Positions 26,272 through 35,493 of a DNA stretch of 64,000 nt are shown one piece after another. Numbering within the stretch: the first letter of the stretch is position 1; each line of letters begins with the position of its first letter. The notes under the pieces are model-generated. The model ran no database searches. It was not told where the DNA came from and saw only the letters and a list, made by a program, of their open reading frames with translations. The stretch lies in the NCBI GenBank assembly GCA_023402175.1, contig JAEXCN010000077.1:1-64000 (forward strand), written 5' to 3'. A program made the position numbers and the translations under genes. Source of the stretch: Pseudomonadota bacterium (lineage in GTDB: Bacteria > Myxococcota_A > Polyangia > Polyangiales > Polyangiaceae).

Positions 26272-27492
26272 TCAGCGAGGGCAATCGATCGGAGCGAGGT
26301 CTCCGGCGTCGGCGCAGCGCTCCGACGGCGGGAGCTGCCCGGCGGCCCGATACTCGTCGTCGGTGCGAGCACGGAAAGGGCCGAGCTCACCGGCGCGTTG
26401 GGCCTCGAAGCGGGCGCCGAACGAGAGCGCATCGCATGGCGAACCTCTGCCGTCATCGCAGTGCGAAGCGCGGATGTCCCGAGCGGCGCAGAGGAGCCCG
26501 AGGTTGTCCTGCACCTTGGCGCAGACGTACGAGCCCGAGCTCTCGTCGTACATGAGCTTCACCTGCTCGAGAAACGCCCCGCTCGGTATGCGGCCGGAGA
26601 TGGTGCCGTCGGAGAGCGTGCCTGCTTCGGGCGCAAGCGTCGCGGTCATCCACGCGTCTCGAAGCTCGATGTCGAACGACCGCAGCTCGTCGACGGACGA
26701 ACGCAGCGGGAGCGTCATTCGGCCGAAGCGCGCGACGAGCTTGCCGCCGTTGATCCATGCTGCATCGGAGCTGATCGACGAGCCGATCGTGCCTGCGCGG
26801 AATCTCGCGTCGGGGACCCAGAGGTGGCCAGCGTCAGGATTGAACGGAGCGCTGCGCTCGCCGCCGGCAACGAGCCCACCGTCCGCCGCCTTGCGCCAGT
26901 AACCGATCGTCGGGAAGACGAAGACGCTGACGTCGTCATCGTTCTCCGCTCCGTTCCAGCGATCGAGCCGTACGACGACCCCATAGATGCTGTCGACGAG
27001 ACGGCCGTTGAACCGCACCGGATCGAACGCGGCGACGAAGCCGCGCAGCGCCTGGAGCAATCCGAACGTGACGTTGTCGACCCCCGCCGGCGTGTCCGCT
27101 CCATACTGGAGCGCCGTGTCGGTGCCTTCCATGAAGGTGCAGCTGCTCGTCCCTCGGTCGACCGTGACGCGCCGATCGAGATCGTGGCCTGGTCGCTCCG
27201 CGTTCCCGTCGATCCCGAGATCGAGCAGGGTGAAAGCGAAGTAGAGCGAGCCCGCATCGCTCGGGCTCGCCGTCGGCTCCGGCTTTCCGATCGCGCCGAT
27301 GTCGTCCACGCCGCAGGCATCGACGAAGTCCGCGTCGTTCGCGTCCGAGGTGCCGGCATCGCTCGGCCCGCTGTCCGTGGCTCCTGCCTTCTCCGAGAGA
27401 GGATCCATCCCGAAGACGACGACGCATGCTCCGCTCGCGCACGCGAACGCGACGGTCGCCGCGGCAAGCGCGAGCCGAGTGCGCGTCACCAT
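26272..27492 (-). CDS. Lipoprotein of unknown function
   Basis: 406-residue predicted lipoprotein (Cys23 after a hydrophobic signal), with an Asp/Ser/Gly linker and then a beta-rich domain with many Asp and aromatic residues (LYFAFTLLDLGIDG, VFPTIGYWRKAADGG, GTISGRIPSGAFLEQV). It lies last in the kinase / TPR-PEGA / lipoprotein run: its ATG at 27492 overlaps the end of the preceding gene, so it is probably co-translated. No known family is evident. Confidence 0.7.
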   Translation of the reverse strand: MVTRTRLALAAATVAFACASGACVVVFGMDPLSEKAGATDSGPSDAGTSDANDADFVDACGVDDIGAIGKPEPTASPSDAGSLYFAFTLLDLGIDGNAERPGHDLDRRVTVDRGTSSCTFMEGTDTALQYGADTPAGVDNVTFGLLQALRGFVAAFDPVRFNGRLVDSIYGVVVRLDRWNGAENDDDVSVFVFPTIGYWRKAADGGLVAGGERSAPFNPDAGHLWVPDARFRAGTIGSSISSDAAWINGGKLVARFGRMTLPLRSSVDELRSFDIELRDAWMTATLAPEAGTLSDGTISGRIPSGAFLEQVKLMYDESSGSYVCAKVQDNLGLLCAARDIRASHCDDGRGSPCDALSFGARFEAQRAGELGPFRARTDDEYRAAGQLPPSERCADAGDLAPIDCPR

Positions 27493-28520
27493 GAGCCCGT
27501 CAGTCCGATCGAGGAAGGGCCGATGCGCACGGCCGCTTGCACCGGCAATGCGCCAGCCGTGTTACCGCGCGAAGAGGGAGAGCCGAGCACCACCAGGGCG
27601 CCGCCCACCGCAGTGACCGCAGCGCCGGCGAGCATGACGATCGTCGCGCCGTTCGCCATCGATCGCGCGCTCTCTCCGTCGCGCACTGCATTCGATGGGC
27701 AGTCATCGACGGCGCCGCATTGGCCCCGAGCATCGTCGTAGTTGGATTTCGCGACGAACCCTAGCGTGAGCCCGACGACGACGGAGGTCGCCCCGACAGC
27801 CGCGAGACCGACGCCCGTCGTTCGCATCGGCGTCCACCACGAGCTCTTCGGCGCTGCCGATGGGGCTGCTTCGACCGCTCGTGGGGACGGCGTGTTCGCC
27901 GGAGTCGAAGCAGGAGCCATCTCGAGCACGGGCACCTGCACCGAGCGGCTCTCGCCACGCACCGTGATGCGTGTCCGCCACGGAGCTCGCCCGCGCGCCT
28001 CGGCGCCGATTTCGTGCTCACCGGGATCGACCGGAATGCCGATCCCCCACTCCGCAGCGGTGAGTGGCCGTCCATCGCGCGACACGACGAGAGCGGGAGC
28101 GCGCGACGGCTCGGGGACGACGATCGTCAGGCGAACGAGCTTCGGCGCGATTCCCTCCGCAAGCGAGCGCGCGGCGGCCTCGAGATCCGGTCGGCCGCCC
28201 TTGCGAGCGATCGCCTCCGCCTCGCGAAATGCGCCCCACGCGCTCGCGGTTCGACCGAGACTCTCGTAACACCTCCCGAGATTGAGCAGCGTGCTCGTCT
28301 TCGGGTCCGTCTGATGACTCGCCGCGAACTTGGGGCATGCGTCCGCGTAACGCCCCGCCTCCGCATCAGCGAGGGCGCTCTCGAACAGCTGCTGCGCCCG
28401 CGCGCGATCGTCTGCACCGGTCGTGGGCTCGCCGGCTCGCGCCATGTTCACGTTCGTCGTCACGACGAAGAGCGCAATCAGCCCGATGATTCCGCGTGCG
28501 CGCGGGCGAACCCCGATCAC
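27486..28520 (-). CDS. TPR/PEGA-like exported membrane protein
   Basis: 344 residues from a GTG whose last bases overlap the kinase stop (GTGA). Signal peptide, then a TPR-like pair (ARAQQLFESALADAEAGRYADA, TLLNLGRCYESLGRTASAWGAF), then a PEGA-like beta region (VVSRDGRPLTAAEWGIGIPVDPGEHEI cut at the strand ends), and two hydrophobic helices near the C-terminus flanking a Cys-containing loop. Such proteins often sit next to myxobacterial kinases. The longer open frame upstream is an antisense-like overlap with the kinase. Confidence 0.75.
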   Translation of the reverse strand: MIGVRPRARGIIGLIALFVVTTNVNMARAGEPTTGADDRARAQQLFESALADAEAGRYADACPKFAASHQTDPKTSTLLNLGRCYESLGRTASAWGAFREAEAIARKGGRPDLEAAARSLAEGIAPKLVRLTIVVPEPSRAPALVVSRDGRPLTAAEWGIGIPVDPGEHEIGAEARGRAPWRTRITVRGESRSVQVPVLEMAPASTPANTPSPRAVEAAPSAAPKSSWWTPMRTTGVGLAAVGATSVVVGLTLGFVAKSNYDDARGQCGAVDDCPSNAVRDGESARSMANGATIVMLAGAAVTAVGGALVVLGSPSSRGNTAGALPVQAAVRIGPSSIGLTGSW

Positions 28521-30031
28521 TCTCGCACCCGGAAGAAGCGGCCGGCGTCGGGCGTCTCGGTGCCGGCAGCCGAATGCGTCGGAGCGGAGATCGCCGGTGC
28601 TGGCCGGCGAGACTTCGAGCCCGAGTGCGGGTCTTTCGGCGGGTGAGCAGCGATGACGGACGAAGCCGATGCTGCCGGTGCTGCTCCGATGCTCGCAGCA
28701 GCAGCCCCGGAACGGCTCGCCGATGTCTCGGCGCCGATCGGAAGCGCCACGGCGTCCATGGGCAGCGCGGCGGCAGGCGCGGTAGCCTCCGAGCTCGACG
28801 CGGAGCCGCTCGGCGAGCTCGTCGTCGCGTCCTCCGCCGGTGCGGGCGCGCGCCAGACGCGCTGCAGAGTCACGATCGCGCCTACGGCGATCACCAGCAC
28901 GCCTGCGGACGCGAGCCAACGACCGACCGGGCGCGACTCTCCGTCCGTCTGGTTCGTTACGGCACGGTTCGTGTGGTCGAGCGCGAAGGGCATCTTCTCG
29001 TGCGCGAGCTGCGTGTCGTCGACGGCGAGATCATTCCCACCGAGCGACGGCTCGGTCGCAGCGAGGTGCCCGGCGTCGTCGCTTGCGCGACGCGCACCGG
29101 CACGGGCGATGTCGTGGACGCGATCGGCGATGCTCCGGTCGCGCGGATGCGCAAACGGCGCGAGTGCCTGGGCGAGCTCCGCGACGCTCGCGAAGCGCCG
29201 GCTCCGATCCTTCTCGAGGCAGCGAAGAATCACGCGCTCGAAGCGCTCGGGCAGGTCGCGTCTGTGCGCGCGCGGCCTCGTCGGCTCGTCCTGGCTGATC
29301 TTGAGCCCGACCTCGATCGCCGTCGGAGCAACGAACGGAAGCTGGCCCGTCGCGAGCTCGTAGAGGACGACGCCGATCGACCAGATGTCCGTCCGCGCGT
29401 CGACACCTTTCGACGAGCGCATCTGCTCGGGAGACATGTACGAGGGCGATCCGAACACCGACTCGGTCGCCGTCACCGATGCCGGCGGACTGCTCGCGCC
29501 CGCAGCCTGCGTCAGCTTCGAGATACCGAAGTCGAGGACCTTCACCTGAGGGTGTCCATCGTGACCGCGTGCCAGGAAGAGGTTCGCCGGCTTCAAATCA
29601 CGATGGACGATCCCCACCGCGTGCGCCTCTGCAAGCGCATCGCACGCCTGCAGCACGTAGCTCGCCGCGTCTGCCACCGGCATCGGCGAGCGCCGCGCAT
29701 CGACCTCGGCGGCGAGATCGCGCCCGTCGAGCAGCTCCATGACGATGAACGGACATCCGTCCTCGAGGCGTCCCGTGTCGAGCGTCCTCGCGACGTGGGG
29801 ACTCTTCAGACGTACCGACGCCCGCGCCTCGCGCAGGAACCTCTCCACGACGACGGGGTCCGACGCCGACGCGGGGAGGAGGAACTTCAGTGCAACGCTC
29901 TGCTCGAGATCGAGGTGTGTCGCCGCGACCACGACTCCCATACCGCCCTTCCCGAGCACTCGCTCGACGCGGTACTTGGACGCCAGTACGTCACCGGCGC
30001 CGACCGGCGGAACGGGGAAAGGACGCGACAC
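28517..30031 (-). CDS. Membrane-anchored Ser/Thr protein kinase
   Basis: 504 residues from a GTG start. Kinase domain about 20-290: GKGGMG loop (27-32), Lys49 in ALKF, canonical HRDLKPAN (143-150), DFG (167-169), SPEQ and a DIWSIGVVLYEL segment. One transmembrane helix near 370-392 and a Ser/Ala/Pro-rich external tail follow. GAGGGG lies about 9 nt before the start and TATCCT (30052-30057) upstream may be its -10. Neighbouring PP2C, FHA and vWA genes make it the likely writer of a phosphothreonine circuit. Confidence 0.9.
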   Translation of the reverse strand: MSRPFPVPPVGAGDVLASKYRVERVLGKGGMGVVVAATHLDLEQSVALKFLLPASASDPVVVERFLREARASVRLKSPHVARTLDTGRLEDGCPFIVMELLDGRDLAAEVDARRSPMPVADAASYVLQACDALAEAHAVGIVHRDLKPANLFLARGHDGHPQVKVLDFGISKLTQAAGASSPPASVTATESVFGSPSYMSPEQMRSSKGVDARTDIWSIGVVLYELATGQLPFVAPTAIEVGLKISQDEPTRPRAHRRDLPERFERVILRCLEKDRSRRFASVAELAQALAPFAHPRDRSIADRVHDIARAGARRASDDAGHLAATEPSLGGNDLAVDDTQLAHEKMPFALDHTNRAVTNQTDGESRPVGRWLASAGVLVIAVGAIVTLQRVWRAPAPAEDATTSSPSGSASSSEATAPAAALPMDAVALPIGAETSASRSGAAAASIGAAPAASASSVIAAHPPKDPHSGSKSRRPAPAISAPTHSAAGTETPDAGRFFRVRE

Positions 30032-30099
30032 GAGATTGCCCCTCGTGAACGAGGATACGTGCCGAGTCCCCCTGTAACAAGCTTCGGGAGCGCGCGTCG

Positions 30100-30153
30100 G
30101 GGCGTCGTCAGGGCGTCGTCAGCGCGCGTCAGGGCGTCGTCAGGTCGTCGTCA
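30100..30153. repeat. Five 11-bp direct repeats
   Basis: GGGCGTCGTCA-type units start at 30100, 30111, 30122 (10 bp, variant), 30132 and 30143. They lie 70-120 nt upstream of the kinase start and end in the PP2C stop codon. The helical period allows a protein-binding array, but slippage of a simple repeat would look the same. Confidence 0.6.
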
Positions 30154-31542
30154 GGGCGTTCCGCCCTGGGCGCGGCACTTCGCGTCGAGGCGGTTCAAGG
30201 TCTCCGCCGAAGCATCACGCTCGCGCGCGCGGCGCGCCGTGGCGCACGGATCGAACGGGCCGCCGTCGCGATGGTGCCACGTGCGCCTGCCCGTCGACTC
30301 CGCAGTGAGCGTCGGTGCGGGCTCGATCGTGGGCTCCGGTCCCGCATCATCGTCCTCGGCGCCGGCAGAAGCCTCGCGCGGCACATCGTGGACGATGTGA
30401 ACCCTCCGATGTGAAGGTCGCAGCGCGACGAAGACGATCGCGCCGAGGATCGCGACAGCGACGATCGCGAGGACGATCCCGAGCACGATGATCGGTGTGC
30501 GCGGACGACCGCCGTCGAGCGATCGTCGCGAGACCGGCGGCGCAGGCGGGATGGCGACCGACGGCCCTGACTCGACGTGTCGCGGGAGCGTGCCGGGGTG
30601 CGCACCTGGTGGCAGGCCTTGTGGAGCCGCTCCCGGAGCCGCTCCCGGAGGCGGCGCTCCGCCCGGCGGCGCGAACGGCGCAGAGACGAGCGTACCCGTC
30701 GGTCCTCCAGACGGATCCGCCGGAGGCGCAGCGTGCGCCGTGAGCGGGATCGTCTTCATCAGCGTCGGCGCTTCACGGACGCGCGCGCTCGCCTTCATCC
30801 GCAGGACCATCGCCGTGATGTTGTCGTGACCGCCGCGGGCGTTCGCGAGATCGACCAGCTGCCCGGACGCCTGCGCAGGAGGATGCGAGCCTGCGATCTG
30901 CAGGATCTCGGCGGGCTCGACGAGATCGCTGAGCCCGTCGGAGCAGAGGACGAGCACGTCGCCGGTGACGTACGCGAGCGGCTCCGACCGGACATCCACC
31001 TCGACGTCCTTCGCGATGCCGAGAGCGCGCAGGATCTTGTTCGCGTCGGGGTGCTTCGCGGCGTCCTCGGCACGGATCAGGTTCCGGTCGACCATCTCCT
31101 GGACCATCGAGTGGTCCCGCGTGACCTGCGAGATCGCGCCTGCGTGGACGAGGTAGAGACGACTGTCACCGACGTGCGCGACCTCTGCGCCGTCCTCGTG
31201 CGCGAGCACGGCGACAACCGTCGATCCCGGTCGGAAGCCGGCCTCTACCGTCGGCATCGACCAGATGCGCGCGTTTGCTTCTTCGATCGCGCGCTTCAGC
31301 GCGAGCGCCGGCGTCGTGGCGGGCGGAGCGGCCTCGACGATCTCGACGATCGTCTTGATGGCCAGCTCGGACGCTTCTTTGCCGCCGGCGTGGCCGCCCA
31401 TCCCGTCGCAGACGACCGCAAGCAGGCCGAGCGGAGTCTCCTTGTGGATCGAGGAATCCTCGTTGACCTGCTTGTCCGGATCGCGTCCGGGATCGGTCCG
31501 AACGGCGATCTCCACGGCGGGGATCTTCGAGCTCGTCGTCAT
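30151..31542 (-). CDS. PP2C-type Ser/Thr phosphatase with membrane anchor
   Basis: 463 residues. PP2C core about 10-260: VNEDS, DGMGGHAGG (46-54), VGDSRLYL, DHSMVQ, CSDGLSDLV and RGGHDNITAM supply the metal-binding aspartates. Then a Pro/Gly/Ala-rich linker, one transmembrane helix (about 348-373) and a short external domain. It should remove phosphate from Thr/Ser on targets of the adjacent kinase. ATG 31542 is chosen because the longer frame overlaps the upstream gene and adds only Arg-rich residues. The last codons form a small hairpin (30152-30168). Confidence 0.9.
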   Translation of the reverse strand: MTTSSKIPAVEIAVRTDPGRDPDKQVNEDSSIHKETPLGLLAVVCDGMGGHAGGKEASELAIKTIVEIVEAAPPATTPALALKRAIEEANARIWSMPTVEAGFRPGSTVVAVLAHEDGAEVAHVGDSRLYLVHAGAISQVTRDHSMVQEMVDRNLIRAEDAAKHPDANKILRALGIAKDVEVDVRSEPLAYVTGDVLVLCSDGLSDLVEPAEILQIAGSHPPAQASGQLVDLANARGGHDNITAMVLRMKASARVREAPTLMKTIPLTAHAAPPADPSGGPTGTLVSAPFAPPGGAPPPGAAPGAAPQGLPPGAHPGTLPRHVESGPSVAIPPAPPVSRRSLDGGRPRTPIIVLGIVLAIVAVAILGAIVFVALRPSHRRVHIVHDVPREASAGAEDDDAGPEPTIEPAPTLTAESTGRRTWHHRDGGPFDPCATARRARERDASAETLNRLDAKCRAQGGTP

Positions 31543-31565
31543 CGCTCCGGCTCTCGCTCCCCCAT

Positions 31566-34118
31566 TCAGTCGACCTTCACCGTGAACTCGACCGGCCCGA
31601 AGCGAAGGCTCGCGCCGGCGAAGGCCGGCGTCCACGCATGGGGCGCGATGCGCACGCCGGAGACGTACGTCCCATTGTTCGAGCCTTCGTCTCGCACCAT
31701 GAGCTGACCACCTTCGAACTTCAGCGTCGCGTGAACGCCGCTCACACGTGGCTCGGTGAGCGTGATCGGGCACGCGACAGGATCGCGACCGACACGCACC
31801 TCGATACCTCCACCGATCGCGAACTGACCGGCAGCGCCGACGATCGTCGCCGACCTCGGCGCCGTGCCGTACGGATTAGGTGGAGGCGCGAGCTCGCGTG
31901 CCTGATGCGCGCTGGTGAGCGGAAACGCGGGCGCGGACGCGGGCGCTCCCGCTGACGCGACCAGCGCGGACGAAGCCGCGACGGCCGCCGTGGCGATGTC
32001 CTTCGGAAGCGGCTGACCGCACGAGAAGCACACCGATGCCTGCCCGGGCATCGCGAGCGTCGTCATGCTGCAGGCGGGGCAGCGCACCTCGACCGGTGCG
32101 CCCCCCGCTGATGCTAAAGGGTAGCCACCTCCTCCCGACTCGGGTTGTGGTGGTGACGCGACCTGCAGTGGTGGTGGTGCGGGGGCTGGAACGAACGGCG
32201 GCGGTGCAGCGTACGCCTGCGGAGCCGCGTCCTGAGGAGCAGCTCCGTAACCGCCGCCACCACCTGCCGCCGGCGGATAACCGCCGCCGCCGTAAGGCGG
32301 AGCGCCTCCACCTCCGTATCCACCGCCGCCACCATAAGGAGGCGAGCCGTACGGAGGCGGTCCGCCCGCGACGATCGGCTGGGGCGGAGGTGACCCCGAG
32401 CGCTTGCCCTTCCCACCACCGCCGCCGCCGCGCAGGAGCACGACGACGAGGAGCAGGATGACGACGACGATGCCCGCCGCGCCGAGGATGATCGGGAGGT
32501 TCAGCGGCTTCTTCGACGCCTTCAGCGTGATGACGGTCTCGGCCGACACCCCGCTCGCGCGCTTCGCCTTGTTGTCGTAGACGACGAGGCGCGTGATCAT
32601 GTTGTCGCCCTCGCCCTCGAGGAGCTTCTCCTCGTCGGGCACGTTGAGCAGGACGAACGTGTCTCCCGCCTCGACGGCGCCGCCGCGCATGTTCTGGGCG
32701 ACGAGCGTCTGGATCGCCTTCTTCGCGACCTCGGGATCGTTCTTGTTGACGTTCTGGTTCGGGTTCGTGCCCGCGGGGACGAAGTAGGCCTCTGCCCGGT
32801 TCTTGTCGCCGCCCCAGCAGAAGTCGCCGTAGACGCGGAACGTGCCTCCCGGATGCACCGGATTGGCCTCCGCCTCGGCCTTCGTCTGCGCCATGTTGAT
32901 GTCGAGCGGCCACTCCGTCGGGTTCACGCCGATGGGGACGTCCTTGAAGGAGCCGTCCGGCTTCACCGCCGTCGGTCCCTGGAACACGAGGTTGAACGTC
33001 TGCTCGGCCGTCGACGCGAGGCACGAGAGCCGCCACTTGACGACCCACATCGCGTTGAAGCGCGACTTGACGAGCGACAGGATCGTCGTTGCCTTCGATA
33101 CACCCTGGCCCGCGCGGACGATGTCGAAGAACCCGCCGATCTCGGGGTTCGAGATGTCCTGCATGAACTGCATGTCGTTCAGGGCGTAGATGTCGTTCGT
33201 GAAGCCCTTCGCGTTCGGGAAGTAGATCGAGATGACCGGCAGCGGTGTCTTCGGCGCGAGCGGGTTGTCCTCGGGGAAGCGGCCCTTGTTGAAGTACTGC
33301 TTCAGGCCCTCGGCGCTAATCGCGGCGCTCGCGGCGTCCTCGCGGCCGGAGCCGTTCGAGAGCAGCACCATTGCCTGGTGCATCGGGATGTTCTGGATCG
33401 AGCCCGTGTTGCCCAGGTCACCGAACGACTTGGTGATGTTCTTGATCTGGTTGAACAGCGGGCGCCCGCGCTGGTGCGACGGTGACGGGGACGGGTTCGC
33501 CTGCAAGATCGAGACGAGCTGCGCCTTCTGCGCCGCCGTCACCCACGCCGAGTTCGCGACGTAGGGGCTGATGCGGTCGTCGAAAATGATCAGCTTCGCG
33601 AGGTCGTTCGGACCGAGCGCGCTGATGATCTGGTTCGCCACCTCGCGCGCATCCGCGTACCGCGGGCCCATGAGGCTCGAGGCGTCGAGCGCGATCAGCC
33701 ACGCGGTGCCGACGAGCGGGTCCTTCGTCGACGCACCCCACGTCGCCTTCGACACGAGCTTCGCCGGGTTCTCGCCGCCGTCGACACGCGTGAGAAGCTG
33801 CGCGCCGCTGTCGGGGAACTGGAACGCCTTCCACATGACGTTCTTCTGCTCGACGGCGTTCGAGATGCAGTCGAGCACGGCGTCGCCACGCTGCGAGCCG
33901 CAGCCCGCGTTCGTGACGACCTCGCTCATCGGTGTGAACTGCACGAGCTCGACGACCGTCGTGAGGACGGGTTGCCCGTCCTGGAGGCCGGCGCGCGGAT
34001 CGATCCGGAGGATGTGCGCCTCCGGCAGCGCGAACGACGTCCGAGCGAAGAGCAGGATCACAAGGGCGGTGACCCATGCGAACAGGGACCCCAGGCCTGA
34101 CCACTTGGAGAGTCTCAC
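31566..34118 (-). CDS. Exported vWA-like protein with Zn ribbon and C-terminal FHA domain
   Basis: 850 residues from a GTG at 34118. Signal peptide (cleavage near TSFA/LPE), a vWA-like domain about 125-330 whose metal motif is LDASSL rather than DxSxS, a beta-rich region, one transmembrane helix (about 539-561), then a Gly/Pro/Tyr-rich linker, a four-Cys zinc ribbon (CPAC...CFSC) and a canonical FHA domain at the end (VGRD, SGVHATL, SNNGTYV). Topology places the vWA outside and the zinc ribbon/FHA inside, linking an external event to cytoplasmic phosphothreonine binding. TAGTCT 7 nt before the GTG fixes the start. Confidence 0.8.
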   Translation of the reverse strand: MRLSKWSGLGSLFAWVTALVILLFARTSFALPEAHILRIDPRAGLQDGQPVLTTVVELVQFTPMSEVVTNAGCGSQRGDAVLDCISNAVEQKNVMWKAFQFPDSGAQLLTRVDGGENPAKLVSKATWGASTKDPLVGTAWLIALDASSLMGPRYADAREVANQIISALGPNDLAKLIIFDDRISPYVANSAWVTAAQKAQLVSILQANPSPSPSHQRGRPLFNQIKNITKSFGDLGNTGSIQNIPMHQAMVLLSNGSGREDAASAAISAEGLKQYFNKGRFPEDNPLAPKTPLPVISIYFPNAKGFTNDIYALNDMQFMQDISNPEIGGFFDIVRAGQGVSKATTILSLVKSRFNAMWVVKWRLSCLASTAEQTFNLVFQGPTAVKPDGSFKDVPIGVNPTEWPLDINMAQTKAEAEANPVHPGGTFRVYGDFCWGGDKNRAEAYFVPAGTNPNQNVNKNDPEVAKKAIQTLVAQNMRGGAVEAGDTFVLLNVPDEEKLLEGEGDNMITRLVVYDNKAKRASGVSAETVITLKASKKPLNLPIILGAAGIVVVILLLVVVLLRGGGGGGKGKRSGSPPPQPIVAGGPPPYGSPPYGGGGGYGGGGAPPYGGGGYPPAAGGGGGYGAAPQDAAPQAYAAPPPFVPAPAPPPLQVASPPQPESGGGGYPLASAGGAPVEVRCPACSMTTLAMPGQASVCFSCGQPLPKDIATAAVAASSALVASAGAPASAPAFPLTSAHQARELAPPPNPYGTAPRSATIVGAAGQFAIGGGIEVRVGRDPVACPITLTEPRVSGVHATLKFEGGQLMVRDEGSNNGTYVSGVRIAPHAWTPAFAGASLRFGPVEFTVKVD

Positions 34119-34125
34119 GCGCGCG

Positions 34126-34131
34126 AGACTA
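34126..34131 (-). promoter_or_regulatory. -10-like hexamer, vWA/FHA gene
   Basis: TAGTCT on the minus strand ends 7 nt before the GTG at 34118, favouring it over the TTG at 34148. Confidence 0.4.
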
Positions 34132-34203
34132 CTACACAACGGGCGCAATGGCGCTGCGGCCGTTGCGCCCGTTCGTCGGGAAATCGCGCGGGGTGGTCAG
34201 CGA

Positions 34204-35328
34204 CTAGACGCGACTGATGACCTTCACGATCGTCGTGAAGCCGCCGAAGCGGATCTTGTCGCCATCGCGGAGGTCGCGCTTCCCGTTGAAGCCGATGTGC
34301 TCCTCGTTGACGAACGTGCCGTTCGTGGAGCCGGTGTCCTCGATCTGGACCGTGCCCGAGACGCCGTCGACGACGATGGCGGCATGGCGCGACGAGATCG
34401 TCGCGTCCGAGAGCGGGATGTCGACCTGCTCGCCGGAGTTCGCGCGGCCGATCGTCTTGCGCCCTCCGTTGAGGGGCCAGAAGTCGCCCTGCGTGTTCGC
34501 CTGGTACGAGACGAGGAAGCCGCGAAGCGCGTTCGGCGGCAGGTTCGGCGGCGCGCCGACGGCCGGAGCAGCGGCAGCGTCCGGGCCCGCAGGAGCAGGA
34601 CTTCCGGGGAAACCGCCATTTTGCGGCGGCGGGAAGCCAGGCTGGCCTCCGAAGCCTTGCTGCTGCGCAGGCGGCGGCGGCGCGCCGAAGCCCTGCTGCG
34701 GAGGAGGCGGCGGGGCATAACCACCACCGCCGAAGCCGCCCTGCTGCGGAGGCGGTGCGCCGAAGCCGCCGGGCTGCTGGCCGTAGCCGCCATACTGCGC
34801 GTTCGGATCTTGGTACGACTGGCCGTACTGCGCGTTCGGATCGGGGTACGGCTGGCCGTAGCCCGGATCACCGCCGAAGCCCTGCTGCGGAGGCGGAGCA
34901 CCGAAGCCACCCGGACCTGCGGGCGCTCCGTATTGCTGCTGTCCGCCGAAGCCCTGCTGCGGAGGCGGAGCACCGAAGCCGGGCTGCGGAGGCTGCTGGC
35001 CATAACCGCCGCCGTATTGATCGTTCGCGAACGGCATCGCGTCGAGCGCGATGGGATGACCGTGCGGGCAGTAGCTCGCGCCGGGCGCGATGTCGTGGCC
35101 CATCTGGCAGCGCAGCGGCGCGCCCGGATGACCCGGCGGTGCACCGTAGGCACCCGGCGGTGGAGCACCGAAGCCACCCTGCTGCGGAGGCGGCTGGCCG
35201 AAGCCTCCTTGCTGGGGAGGAGGAGCGCCGAATCCCGCAGGCGCGCCCATCACGACGGGCGTACCGCAGATGTTGCAAAACTTGTCCGACGGTTGAGGGA
35301 TCGCGCCGCACTGCGGACAGGGGTTCAT
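34204..35328 (-). CDS. Zn-ribbon / Gln-Gly-Pro repeat / FHA-domain protein
   Basis: 374 residues. An N-terminal zinc ribbon (CPQC...CNIC, 4-20), a second Cys/His cluster (CQMGHDIAPGASYCPHGH) and a long disordered middle made of PPPQQGFGAP-type repeats with YGQ/PDPNAQ variants. A canonical FHA domain closes the protein (IGRANSGEQV, SSRHAAIV, TGSTNGTFV). Phosphothreonine reader, probably cytoplasmic. An AT-rich patch at about 35378-35405 upstream (TATGCT on the minus strand) may be its promoter. It heads the leftward FHA/vWA/PP2C/kinase series. Confidence 0.85.
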   Translation of the reverse strand: MNPCPQCGAIPQPSDKFCNICGTPVVMGAPAGFGAPPPQQGGFGQPPPQQGGFGAPPPGAYGAPPGHPGAPLRCQMGHDIAPGASYCPHGHPIALDAMPFANDQYGGGYGQQPPQPGFGAPPPQQGFGGQQQYGAPAGPGGFGAPPPQQGFGGDPGYGQPYPDPNAQYGQSYQDPNAQYGGYGQQPGGFGAPPPQQGGFGGGGYAPPPPPQQGFGAPPPPAQQQGFGGQPGFPPPQNGGFPGSPAPAGPDAAAAPAVGAPPNLPPNALRGFLVSYQANTQGDFWPLNGGRKTIGRANSGEQVDIPLSDATISSRHAAIVVDGVSGTVQIEDTGSTNGTFVNEEHIGFNGKRDLRDGDKIRFGGFTTIVKVISRV

Positions 35329-35493
35329 CGTCGATGTCTCCGTGCACGCCGAGCACGTCGTGCGTGCGCGAGTGAGCATATCGGAGAAACGAAATAAAAA
35401 GGAACTGCGTCGACCGAACCGATCCCGCCGGAGAAAGCCCCCCGCCATCGGCCCGTCGTCGACTTGCGGCTGAGGTCGGTCGCCGCTCGGTGC

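Noticed and set aside
27486..35328. Type VI secretion regulatory locus
   Set aside because: Kinase, PP2C and FHA genes are present but no secretion structural gene (Tss) is in the window.
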